From Rotaria socialis (taxonomy: Eukaryota > Rotifera > Eurotatoria > Philodinida > Philodinidae), in the NCBI GenBank assembly GCA_905331475.1, contig CAJNYU010003219.1:124001-188000 (forward strand): a stretch of 64,000 nt of DNA, read 5' to 3'. The notes beneath the pieces are model-generated. The model did not search any database and was not told the origin of the DNA. It saw only the letters and a list, made by a program, of their open reading frames with translations. The stretch's first letter is position 1; every line of letters begins with the position of its first letter. A program made the position numbers and the translations under genes. This document shows, piece after piece, positions 1 through 11,590 of this stretch.

Positions 1-748
1 CTTCTTCTTCTTCTAATTGATGTTTTGTTTTACAACGTGCACCTTGTCCATATAATTTTCCTGTTCGACGATTACGAAAAGTAGCAATCGTGCGAAATGT
101 TAATGATATACGTTGACTAGAAAAAGCTAATTCATCCGTATCTTTATCCATATCTAATCGATTATCTTGTTTAATTGAATGAAACCATTCACGATTGGTT
201 CTCCAACCTAATACAAATAATGAATTATGAGGTAATTTAAAACGTTGTTTTAAGCCACTTTGAGTTTTATGTTTGAGAATCATAGTTCGAGTGGCACCTA
301 AACTATAATTAAGTATATTTGAATCAATTAATACATCTAATGTTTTATCAGAATGTTCACCAATAAAATCTTTTCCATTGCGATAATATTGTACTAAAGC
401 ATGATTTAAGTTTTGCTCCATAATTTCTTCAATTCTTTGTTTTATAATTAACGCTGTTGGCGTCCACGGTACAAGTTCAGGTTGCTCATCGGCTGGATGA
501 CGATAAAGTGGTTCATATTCATCTTTATCTTCAATATGTAGGGCACCTTGAATAGAGATATCACGTGGCACACGTCCACCTTTCTGTTTCATTTCATTCC
601 AGTTTACTTCATCACGTAATTTTGAAAAAAAATTATCAGCTATACCAATTGGAAAAATATTTACTAAAAGAAATGAGTCGTTAGAACCACAAGACATTGC
701 ATTTAAAGCCCAATTAGGTATTGATGAAATGGAATAATTTGTGGCCAT
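1..748 (-). CDS. AlkB-like Fe(II)/2-oxoglutarate dioxygenase, 3' end beyond window
   Basis: Starts at the ATG read from 748 and stays open for 249 codons to the window edge, so the C-terminus is missing. It shows the dioxygenase iron ligands: H132-x-D134 in GEHSDKT, and H190 in REWFHSIKQD. The 2-oxoglutarate-binding arginine pair is R213 and R219 in RISLTFRT. Family knowledge: AlkB-type enzymes oxidatively remove alkyl groups from nucleic-acid bases, and some act on proteins or RNA. The signatures GGRVPRDISIQG, YRHPADEQP and the late GQGA segment resemble AlkB-like proteins of fungi more than animal ALKBH2/3, as I remember them. No intron is visible in 748 bases, unlike most neighbours. Substrate is not predictable from sequence alone. 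Horizontal acquisition is inference. Confidence 0.9.
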   Translation of the reverse strand, partial: MATNYSISSIPNWALNAMSCGSNDSFLLVNIFPIGIADNFFSKLRDEVNWNEMKQKGGRVPRDISIQGALHIEDKDEYEPLYRHPADEQPELVPWTPTALIIKQRIEEIMEQNLNHALVQYYRNGKDFIGEHSDKTLDVLIDSNILNYSLGATRTMILKHKTQSGLKQRFKLPHNSLFVLGWRTNREWFHSIKQDNRLDMDKDTDELAFSSQRISLTFRTIATFRNRRTGKLYGQGARCKTKHQLEEEE

Positions 749-1751
749 TTTTATTTATTTAAAATATAGCTACTGTTCTAAAAGAATATATCAAATATTC
801 ACGAAGAAAAAAAATCATCATGTTGTTCAGTATTCTGATTCGAAGAAATTCTTTTGAGAATTATCTTGTATATTTCTTTATTAGAAACTATACATATTAA
901 ATATCATGAACAATAGAATTCTAGAAAAAAAAGAGATTGAGACGAATAAGAGTGTCAATTTTCCTTTTTTGTTTTCTTTTGATTTGAAAGAATTCGGTTG
1001 CTCAGATCTGATCATTTATTCATTCTTTTCATGTGCGAAGAAAGTTTAACAATGCAAAATATATTAATTTATCATCTAATTGACATTTAGTTTATTTTTC
1101 TTAGAAAAAATGTTATCTATAGCATTCATGTTCTTGAAGTACATATCAGAGTGTGAGTCCTGGCAAGGAAAAAAGCAAATTTTTATGGCCCTATCTTGTC
1201 AGATGATCGAAGCAGAATGATATCTTCATTACAGTTTCTATTTTGTTCTTTGACTTGACTTCTAGAACTGTAGTTCAAATTATGTTTGAAAGTACATGAC
1301 CTCAGGAAGTAATTTTCCAATTGATCATTGCGTGAGTAAAAATTTGTTAAAACTCAAATCGAGTTTTGAATAAAACGGCTATTTCGTAGCTCATCTCATG
1401 AATTCTTAACGAATTATTTTATGTTGTATTTACTGTTAAATCAATTTATATTTTCTTACGCTCACTCACTTGTTGAACTCATTTTTCGAATAATGATAAA
1501 TGATGTATATTATTAATCAAATTTATCATCAAGTTTATTCATGGCATTAGGGATACTCTTTTTAAGCGTAAAGCTTATTGGTTCAATAGAAGACTAGAAA
1601 AAAATTCTTCACTACTTTAATAAGCTAAACAATGTGACTTATGTTTTAATACGTAAATATAATCCAAACGCAATCTTGTAATTTAACACTTTCTTTATCT
1701 GAACAGATATTATGTACCCCAATATATGTACAGGCATATCTTTATTTGTTT

Positions 1752-1782
<31 letters not shown>

Positions 1783-2864
1783 TCTACTACAAATGGGAAG
1801 AACAACAAAGACTAATGGTATTTCTTTATGGTTGATACGATGACGATAGAGACGAACAACAGATGACTGTCGAAACAAAGAAAAATAAGAAGAAAATCTT
1901 ACGTTTACATTCATGTACGTTTTCTGACTTCTTAGTATATACTACATAAGTAGAGAGAGTTGGTTTCTTTCCTTTCGTTCGTGATAGATGTCTGCTTGTT
2001 ACGAAGATGATAGATTTAGCGACTTATTGTAGACAATTATTGGGTATTCTACACATCTCTTTCTCCGTTAATTTTATTCTTTTCGCGTGATGTTAATGGC
2101 GAGATATCATTTTTAGGTAAAACAAAATAACCGATAGATTATATCGTATTCATTTTACTCTGCCAGAAATCTATTTACATTGACGTTTTGTTTTTCGTCT
2201 AGTTTCTCCATATGGGCTCATTTATTTCATTAATCCTCCCCCTTATGCTTGAGTGAAAAAGATAGGGGGCGAGAAATGTTCATTATAGGATGCGACAATC
2301 ATGACATGCTGCTTTGTAGTTACTATTTCAAGGAAAAGAGAGAAAAAGAATGTTCCATGTTTGGCATTTTCATATTAGGTTTTTTTCTTCGTCCCTTTTT
2401 TTGTTTACCCTCTTCAGTCTGCTACAGATTGCCTACGCTTTTTCTTTCTGTTTTTTATTTTTATCTGAAATGTTCGACTGCGCACACATCACGTACATTT
2501 TCTTATGACTGATGTTGCTGCGACGGCAACGATTTTTTTCCTATTATTCTTGTTGGATACCTTCCTCCATTTTCTTTTTACTTAGATTCTAATTCAAAAT
2601 CAACATACACACACTACACTCATGTTCTTCTTTTTATTTGAAAGCAACTAAAACCGAGTCGACAATAGAAAAAGAAAAATGAGGAAAGGAAAAATAGTGA
2701 CGGCCTTGCCATGAGTCTCTTTTCTTTTACAATTATAGTCATGTTTTTTCGCTCACGCCATTTTTCTCATATTACGTATAAAAATATCTTCAAGGTTGTA
2801 TGACCTATTGATGGATTTATAATTTTTTTTTGAAGTAATTTATCATATTTTCTTTTATTTAAGA
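749..2864. other. Intergenic, no gene recognised
   Basis: AT-rich spacer between the divergent AlkB-like gene and the gene at 2865. It must hold both promoters, but no specific element can be supported. It carries a (TC)n run near 1756-1782 and several pyrimidine-rich tracts. Short ORFs here are low-complexity or pyrimidine-driven and look non-coding. Confidence 0.6.
1756..1782. repeat. (TC)n microsatellite
   Basis: About 13 uninterrupted CT dinucleotides. The apparent Arg-Glu repeat ORF on the minus strand across it is an artefact of this repeat. Confidence 0.9.
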
Positions 2865-3910
2865 ATGAAATATAGTCTACGTAAGTCATTTAGTTATCGT
2901 AGACGAAAAGAGCCTTTGGGCGATGATCACACGAATCCACGTATTGATGCTCATGGTTTATCGAATTCAAATTCAAATTTAGTGAAATCAAATCAATCAA
3001 AAAGTTTTTTAAGACGACGACGTCGTTATTCATCGTCACCACAAGCTCGATCATCACCAGAAACAACAACTTTGAAATCATCGGATCATGGTTATAATAA
3101 TCACATGAATTATGTTCATGATGATGATGTTGATTACGATAATGATGATCCGTTTTCATTACCATCCAATACAAAGACGCGTGTACGTCCAATTGATAGA
3201 TTAACAAACCAAATTCGAAAATCATTTCGAAATACTCTAACACGACAACGTCCTCGACTTGAAAGTACAAATTCAAATAAACGTCTACTATTAAAAAAAC
3301 ACGATGAAAACCTGCCAGCGGACACGATTCTTCTTCCAATATCAACAGGTCTTACATCACCTTTAATTCAACCAACACAACCAACACAAGTAGCATCAAC
3401 AAATGAAAATGAAAAAACAAAAATTTCACCGAAACGACGAAAAGCTCCATTAGCACCAACATATATGTATCATTCGTAAGAGTAACATGATTCAAGTTCT
3501 TTTTCTTCCATTATTTACACTATTCAAAGTTTCTCTCGTTTAGAATTACTGTACCAAATCCAGATTGTCCAACACTTTGTATAAGTGAACTTCCAGATTT
3601 GGACTGTGTTTCATCATCAAATGACCAACCACAAAATTTATCGACAAAGAAAAACAAATTTAATCCATCATTTCGTACACGTCTATCTCGTTTACTTAAA
3701 AAACGTCATGCAAAACAACAGCAACATGTACAAATACAAAATTGTAGTGATGAAGACGCTGATCATCAACATCATGATGATGATCATGATGAAATAGATC
3801 ATAAAAAACTAACTCTCGGTCAACGATTTGATACATTGAGACGTTCATTACATATTGGCAATCGCAATTCAGCAACTAAAGGTAAACGTCATTTACTTTC
3901 CAATGAATGA
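2865..3910 (+). CDS. Basic, low-complexity protein of unknown function (2 exons)
   Basis: Exons 2865-3475 and 3544-3910 join across a 68-base GT-AG intron (phase 2) to give about 325 residues. I do not recognise the family. The protein is rich in Arg, Ser, Asn and His and looks disordered. Four short basic segments share a pattern of aromatic or hydrophobic residues among Arg/Lys: LRKSFSYRRRK at the N-terminus, IRKSFRNTLTRQRPR near 123, FRTRLSRLLKKRHAK in exon 2, and RFDTLRRSLHIGNR near the C-terminus. An acidic His/Asp stretch lies between the last two. No signal peptide or membrane segment is seen. The ATG follows a pyrimidine-rich AAG at 2861-2863, so an upstream non-coding or coding exon is possible. 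Consistent frame across the join supports a real gene. Confidence 0.7.
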
Positions 3911-5966
3911 ATAAGTTACAAATTAGTAAAAAAAATTCATAAGCATAATATTTGAGTAGTAATAACAAAAAAAAATTATACGATGAGCTCTTTGTATCTA
4001 CATATATACATATATATATTTTTTTTTGTTGTTGATGTATTTAACAAAATTAAGCCCAAAGATTTTTATCTTTCACATTTATATACGCGTTCGTGAGGTA
4101 TTTATTGTACTTTAAATGAAGTTTTAATTCAATTCAAATTTTATTTTATTTTTCTTCTTTTTTTTTCTGTTCTAAATCTTGTTCTTATGATAAAAAGAAA
4201 ACCTAGTGTGTCTTTCTCTTTGCATATACTAAATAATAATCGTATAAATATATGTATTCATGTTGCCCAAAATAGTACACAAATTTATTAAAAAGAAAAA
4301 AAAATCAGTATTCAAATACTTACTTAAAATTATGGTCTATTTATCTACTTGTCAATTAAAAGCATTCTTATTAAAAATGCCGAGGAGAAATATAGAAGAT
4401 GAAAGATCGCATTGCGAAAGATTGTGCAATAATATTATTAAATGCGATGTCACATTTCATCATCGTACAAACACATCTAACTGTGTTGTTAGTTAGTAAT
4501 CGTGGTATAGGTAAAACAAAAAAACACCATATGATCATATTTTTTGTTTTCAATTGATTGATACAACAAATGATACATATTTAATTGTTTTATTTTGGTA
4601 TGAAACAACGAGAATGAAGTACTTTTTTTTAAATATCATATAGAAACTTTACAAACTATCAAATGCTAAAGTGAACTATGGAATAAAATTGTATTATTAT
4701 GACTCAGGAGAGCATTATTGTATAGAATTTTATAAAAATTTATTTCTAATAAACAAGCCATATTCAGATGTGATATCATTGGTCAATGGAATGCTGAAAA
4801 CTTGAGAAAATAAATACAGACTATTTGCAAGGTTGTGGATCATTCATTTTATTTAAGATAAGTTATATGATGTAGTTACATAAATCATAAAATATAATCG
4901 TATAGAGCATGAGATGCTTCGAATTATTAGTGTTTTTTCTTTTATCGAAACGTCAAATGAAGAGTAATCTGATTGATTGACATGATAGTGTCTACTCTTC
5001 TATTATTCAATTAGACAAAAGCAAGCAAAAAAATATTTTTGATAAAACAACTTAAATCTCATGAAAGAAATATTTTGTTTTCGAAGAAATTTACACAGAT
5101 TCAATCTTGTTGCAAGGTGTCAAAATTCTAGATATGATAGTAATCAAATGTTATCAGGAGATCTGTTCAACGCCAAATCTGAAGACTGAAAAAATATCGA
5201 ATAAACTATTTTGAATAACTTCTTGTTTTGAACAATTCAAACCATACTTGACACTCGAGACAAAAATTTATTTCCGCTAACGATTCCATTTGTTTTTTTA
5301 GGAAAACATCGTTCTTTTGTTTTTCAAATGAGATTGTAGATCTTCTGAAAACGAAAACGATTCATTTTATGATTTGCAATTTTGTTTCTAAGTATTCATA
5401 AGCGTCTTATCAATCACGTACGATAAATATCATTACCATATTCTATTTAATTAATTTTTCTAAACGTTCATGCAAGTACAGATATAAATACTATCATGCA
5501 ACTTGACATGAGAAAATATCGAAAACTTGAAAAAAACAAAAATATTTCTCCGCTCTTTTTTTTCCATCAAAATCGTGCATCTGATACTGTTAACATTTTC
5601 AAACAATAAACCTTGTGATACAGCTCTATAAGTAAACATTTGCAGTGTATCAATTTGTGGACAAATTTTATACAAAAAAGAACCCTGGATATGATATATA
5701 GATAGCAACTAATAATCAACTATATTTGTAGTAGAACACGTACATCGACATGACAAATTTGGTATTTCTTAATGTATTCACTAAAAACACGTTTTCACAT
5801 CACTTGGATATTTAGAAAAACAAGTCAAGAATACTTCTCATGATGAGTTTTTATGATTATCAAAACAGAACAGTTATTAGATGAATTTAGACTATCACTT
5901 AAATTCATCAATATCTATGGATTCGGTTGTCTGATGCATTAGAATACGCCTGTAGCATTGTCAACA

Positions 5967-5987
5967 ATATATATATATATATATATG
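5967..5987. repeat. (AT)n microsatellite
   Basis: About ten AT dinucleotides in a row. Confidence 0.9.
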
Positions 5988-6956
5988 ATGTAAAAAACAG
6001 CATATTGATATAATAGATGATTGAAAATAAATTAAGAAACGGAACAAGAAAAATAATAAACATATATCATATATATTTGATTGACAAAATAAATTCATTA
6101 ATTATATTTTATTATCTAATGGCATCTAACAGTTTTTCTATCGTTCATCATAGTTATTAATAGTGAATTCATATTTACTTATTCCCAAATGTCATAAACA
6201 GATACGAAATTCCTCTTGTTTTTTCCCATATTTGTCAATTCCTATTATCTCATCTTACATTCTATAATGAATCCGTCGGAGATCAATATCATTTAGCATG
6301 GCTATGTGTAACAAAGTAAATGAGTAATACGAGAAACGCTACTCATATATTATATTCATATATAAACATTTCTTATTTGCTCTAAATACTTTCCTTATTA
6401 AGGATAATGAACCCAGGACAAAACTTTCAATTGAAATATTGCAGCATACTTTCATGAAGAATAAAATAAGTTCCATATTTTTTTTTGTAGTATCAATAAG
6501 CAGGAAATTCATTTTTACTTCAAAGAATAAAAACATTGAAAATAATTAATAGCCGTACGTTTTCATCATATTGTTTTCTAAGAAAATGCACTTTTCATTT
6601 GTATCATTTACGCCTATTAAATCCATTAAATACTTGTGAAACTATAAGAGCATATTGTAAAGGAGAATTACTAATTCATCTACATTATGAGTTTCATATG
6701 ATTCTTTTATAGGTAGAGTTTCTTATCGTAGATTTTTTTTGTATGATCACCTTGACCGCTTGTTTAAAATCCATGAAGAGTTTTGGCATACGTTATACAA
6801 GGTTATATACCGGAAAATATATAAAAAAAATCGGAAATGGTTTGAATAGTTCTCCATTTATTTATTAGTCTTCAATTATTATATGTCCAGTTAGTTTATG
6901 AAGTTATATAAACGGAGTGATGATGTCATCTTCAAAATAATAAAAGAATGCAATCA

Positions 6957-6979
6957 ATGATGATGATGATGATGATGAT
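6957..6979. repeat. (TGA)n microsatellite
   Basis: About seven uninterrupted TGA units followed by a degenerate unit. Confidence 0.85.
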
Positions 6980-9145
6980 AATGATGGTCTTCATCATAAT
7001 TTCCTACTGTGTGTGACGAAATACCCATAAATTTCATGTTACTAAACGAGAATAGGTGTGACACAATTTAACCATAATGACGTCTGTGTTATGTCCTTCG
7101 GTCATACAATGGCAAATAGATTGTATACTTATGTTCTGTGTCGTCCCCAACGGTACGCCTATTTCGTGATCGTTAATTATACTAGATTCCAACTAAACTT
7201 TTATCATTATGTTTGTCACAAAGTTTGGCTAGAAAAAAATATAGACATTTGTGTCTTGTTTTCTTTTATGACTTTATCTACTCTTCTCCACATAGACAGG
7301 CACGCGTATGCTCATACTTTTTCTATAGTCACACTCGAATGCTAGACGCTCTATTCTTCAGTTATGCACTGTTGTTGTAAAACGAGAGATGTGACATGTG
7401 TGTATATCATTTGTCCGCGTAGAAAAATCTAATTCAATCGTTAAAATAAATTGACCATCGTATGCTACTACTGCTGCTGCTGGTGCCTATCTAATTGAGA
7501 TGTTTTACATATGTCTTATGTCCAGTTGGTTGATTTAATGCTCCACCCAACTCGTTTTGAATGAATTAAACATGAGAGCTTGTAATAAAAGTAACACGTG
7601 CATCGATTGGAAATCGAAATGATTCACTTATCGACAGACGACGATCTAATTACAATCTGTATTAAAAAAAAAAGCTGCCCGCAAGGCTTGACTACGCACA
7701 TACATACAGCTCAGATGAACATCATATAGCAACAAGATGTTACACAATTCAGTTCCATTTTCAGGTTTTCTGATATCTCTCTTTATTATCTTTTTCTTAC
7801 ATCTTACGTCACACTCTAATAGACTACAAGTAAATGACACCGAGAAGATTCACTTTTTTTTCCTTTCTACTTTGATGTCCCTTGATACAGGTGTGTATGC
7901 AAGTGGGTGTTGTATGTGAAAATTAATAGGCAAGAAGTCTAATCGTGCCCATCACCGCCATTTTGAACATCATCACTATCATTATCATAGTCATTTTTTA
8001 TTTTAAATAACGCCTGTAAGAAGAAAAAAAGGGAGAAAGTAAATGTGATTGAGTACGGAAGACGTGCTATTCGCATCAATGAGTAAAGTGACCGGCGCCT
8101 CATGGGCTTATATGAGTCTTAACCAACCACTTGGACAACGGAAATGGACATTAGAGTAGAAAAAAGTAAAGGTGAAAAATGCGTAATGTATGCGCTATCT
8201 TATCTTGATCGCATTAACGCCGGAATTATCGTTAGAACAAAAAAGAAACGGTAAATATAAAATATAAAATATGAAGACAACTGGCTATTTCCATCACTTA
8301 AACGTTGTCGATGATTATGACGACAACGATGATGATGATGATGTAATAGCATAGCGTGTAAATGAAGAGATATTGACAAACGTGTCATTTTTATCGGTAC
8401 ATCAAAAAAGAAAAAAGAAAACGATGAGTGACAATGAGGTCAATAGTTAATATGTTCTCTTGTCTGTGTTTGTGATAAAATGGTTACCGACCATTGATCG
8501 TGATAAAATCTGGATTTATGCATACGAGTGACTAGTCGCTTTCTGAAAAGTGGACTGTTTCATATACGTACATGTGTACATAAAACGTCTGCTTGTCAAT
8601 CTGTTTCTGGTGTTCTGGATAGAAGGTGAACAAGAAAGAGAAGAAGAAATGTAATTTATTTTTATTTCTTGAGGGTTCATGTGTTTGGTATCAGTAGAAG
8701 ATTGAGAGTTGATTTTGACTACTTTATCTTCGAGGTTCCCTATCTCACTTTAACGTACTTGTTCGCTCAGTTGAGCGGCAGCTGAAGTTAAGAGAGTCAT
8801 TATTGACTTGTTCAATTGTAGACAAAACGTCTACATGTTTCAAAACATATAGTGACCATTCTTTTTTTTCTCTTTTATGCTTCACGCTTAAGGAAAGAAA
8901 GACAGAGAGCAAAGAAAAATTGGCAAAAAATGATGATAGACATCAATCTGTTCTTTTTCTCTGTTGCTTGTTCCTTGTCTGGTATTATTATTGTTTCTTT
9001 TTCTTTCGTCACTATTACTACTGTTGATGTTCATACGTATCATAGGAAGACATATACACCGTGAAAGGAGGAGTAGCCGATGAATCCTTTTCAATTCAAT
9101 TGATTTGAATGTAATCATACGAATCGATTCATCCGTCGTCCTCTA

Positions 9146-9169
9146 TGTCTGTCTGTCTGTCTGTCTGTA
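9146..9169. repeat. (GTCT)n microsatellite
   Basis: About six GTCT units in tandem. Confidence 0.85.
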
Positions 9170-10264
9170 TGTTCTATCTGATCGAAGAGTACCATTAAGA
9201 TGATACATCATTTGTTACGAACACTTCTCTTATGCTACACAGTTGGATGTCTTTTTTCTTTTTGAGAAGATTAATAATAGAAATAAAAATAGAAAGATGA
9301 GAATACGTGTTGAATGAACAGCGACAGACCAACACTTGACGAACTAAACTTTGTTTACTCGTATATTGGTATGCATTTGTATGTTTGTAGGTCTAATCGT
9401 TCAGATGACGAATGACAACGACTACAACATTGGTAAGTGAATGCAAAGTGGAAAGCTAATAGCGGACAAATAGACCGTATATGCATACTTCTTATCGGTC
9501 TATCTCGATGACGGTGAAGAGGGATTATTTTTTTCCTTGCAAATGGCCTTCGGTTTAAATTGTCATCATTATTTCTCTTCAGGGGTCAATTTAAAAGGTC
9601 GATATGGCAGCGAAAAGCAAGGTTAGTCATACGTAGATCATTTTAAGTGTAGATAGATACTTGATTAATTCAACGGACGAATGTCAGCTTGACGTGCCCA
9701 CAGAAGCACGAACAAAAAGAACGTATCGAGTCATGCAACTAGAAAGAAATCGGCTCGGATGATTATCTGATCAAACAGGATATGTGTAAGTATGGAGTGT
9801 GTGTTAGAAAATTTACATCATGATTACTATTTTAGACTTGATGTAAATCGTATTTTTGTTGATCATCGTCAAAACAGGAAAAAAACAGATGCCATTTTTA
9901 TTTCCTCTAGTATTAAATGTTGAGACACAAGACAAAATATCCCATTGGGCCTCATTTGTTTAAGCAATATATTTATTTTATCGTACGCATTTAGCTACTC
10001 CTATTTTCTTTCACAACATGAGTGTGTCTTCAGTCTTTTCGATTAGCAAAGGAACACTTTTTCATCAACCCGTTTTCTGTGTTAAGTGCTTCTATTTATG
10101 GAAGTGTGATATTAAATGAAGAAAATTCTCGGATGACAGTAGCTTTTTAAACACTATGATTACAAGGTATCGATTAGAGAAGGAGAAAAATAAAACTGGA
10201 AAATTGAGAATGCACAAAGCAGCTTTTGATTCTCGGACCCATGTCCTTGTCGATTTGAAGTAAA

Positions 10265-10302
10265 TGAGTGAATGAATGAATGAATGAATGAATGAATGAA
10301 TG
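10265..10302. repeat. (TGAA)n microsatellite
   Basis: About nine near-perfect TGAA units. It accounts for the Ser-Phe-Ile-His-like repeats read on the minus strand. Confidence 0.9.
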
Positions 10303-11590
10303 AGTGGACAAATGAATAGCAAACAAATCTCAAATGTTACGACAGCATAATATGAAGACGAGATGGCTGTCTTTTCCGGCCCACGTCTACCGAGTTAGTG
10401 CAATAGTGTTCTTAGGCGCGATCACGATTCCCACATTGTGTAAATCAATTATTGAACGCAAGACATTCGATCATTTTTCTTCTGTATATGTCGCGTGCGC
10501 ATTAGACCCTCTCGTTTTCTTTGCTCTAGTTACCTCCTCCTTTTTGCTCTCCCGCTCTCTTTTTTTTTCTTCTACTCACAATTACACACTCGAGTAATAT
10601 ACGCTGCCACGTGCAATCAACGCTCTTTTTACGAGTGATTTCGTTTTGCATCCGCTTTTTCTCTTGTTGTTCATTCTTACTCCTATTATTCTTTATGTCA
10701 AATTTAAATATCCGTCATAGTTCGTGCCTTGTTTCCGTTTAACGTGCATAGACTTGATTATGATCTCAAGATATTCATCTTCGTTTTTCTTCTTCTTTTA
10801 TTCATATAAATCATTAAAAAAAATCATCTTATACAACTCTATGCATCTCTCTATGTAATCAGAACTATAAAACATGAAGCAACAAATTTCTCATCTAACA
10901 TAGTTCCCACAGTAGATATAAATGGGGACTATTGACTTATGTAAGTACCACGCTCGAATTATTGCGGGATAAATGCCAGATGAATCGGACAGAGACATGT
11001 ATGTTATTAAAAGTTCATCATCAAGGTAAAAACTATCATTGAAAGTCGCTTTAAGACTTTAAAGGTCAAAAATCTGTTGCAGCGTGTCAGCTGCAATATT
11101 AATGAATTTTTTTTAAAACGTACCGACGTTCTCCTGTTTCTTTTTACTTCATGATACAAGCGATATTTGAGATTGGTGGAAAAGAAATCATAGAAAACAT
11201 ACGAAATCAGTCAATGGTCATCTATCTCGTCAATTAGCGGCTTAAGTTCAAACGAGAAAGAAAGGCGGAAAATGCAGAAGAACACATTTAAAAAATAAAC
11301 AGACATGTTCAAGCTGCTGGTACCATACGTTATGATGATAATAATGGTAAAATCAGACAATAAGAGAGAAACGAGAGACGAAGAACAGTATCAGTTAATT
11401 TGATAACCATTCGTGAGCGTATGTCTGTATGTACTTATATGATGGAAAGAGAGAGAGAGAGAAGATGGTCAAAAAAGATAATATTGATCCGACTTTAGGA
11501 CAACAATATTTCATTAACTTCTTTATTTATTTTTTATTGATGTTTTAGAGTATATTATTTGTTTAATTTTGATGTCATAACCATGCTGCT

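Larger units (their letters stand above)
3911..11590. other. 7.7-kb gene-poor region
   Basis: AT-rich sequence between the unknown gene and the cadherin. I see no ORF with protein-like composition, no tRNA and no transposon coding sequence. It holds microsatellites near 5967, 6957, 9146, 10265 and 11447. Regulatory DNA for the cadherin could lie here, but nothing specific is supported. Confidence 0.55.

Noticed and set aside
1639..1914. 91-codon minus-strand ORF with an Arg-Glu repeat
   Set aside because: The repeat is the translation of the (TC)n microsatellite; the rest has no protein-like features.
2890..3345. 151-codon minus-strand ORF over the gene at 2865
   Set aside because: Antisense shadow; its His/Tyr/Val-rich composition comes from the opposite strand's codons.
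7058..7345. 95-codon plus-strand ORF
   Set aside because: No recognisable domain, no splice context, and composition typical of random AT-rich sequence.
8803..9118. Overlapping ORFs on both strands
   Set aside because: Pyrimidine-rich low-complexity sequence gives Phe/Ser/Cys runs in several frames; no family pattern.
10334..10597. 87-codon ORF with hydrophobic stretches
   Set aside because: Hydrophobicity reflects T-rich DNA; no splice partners or homology recognised.
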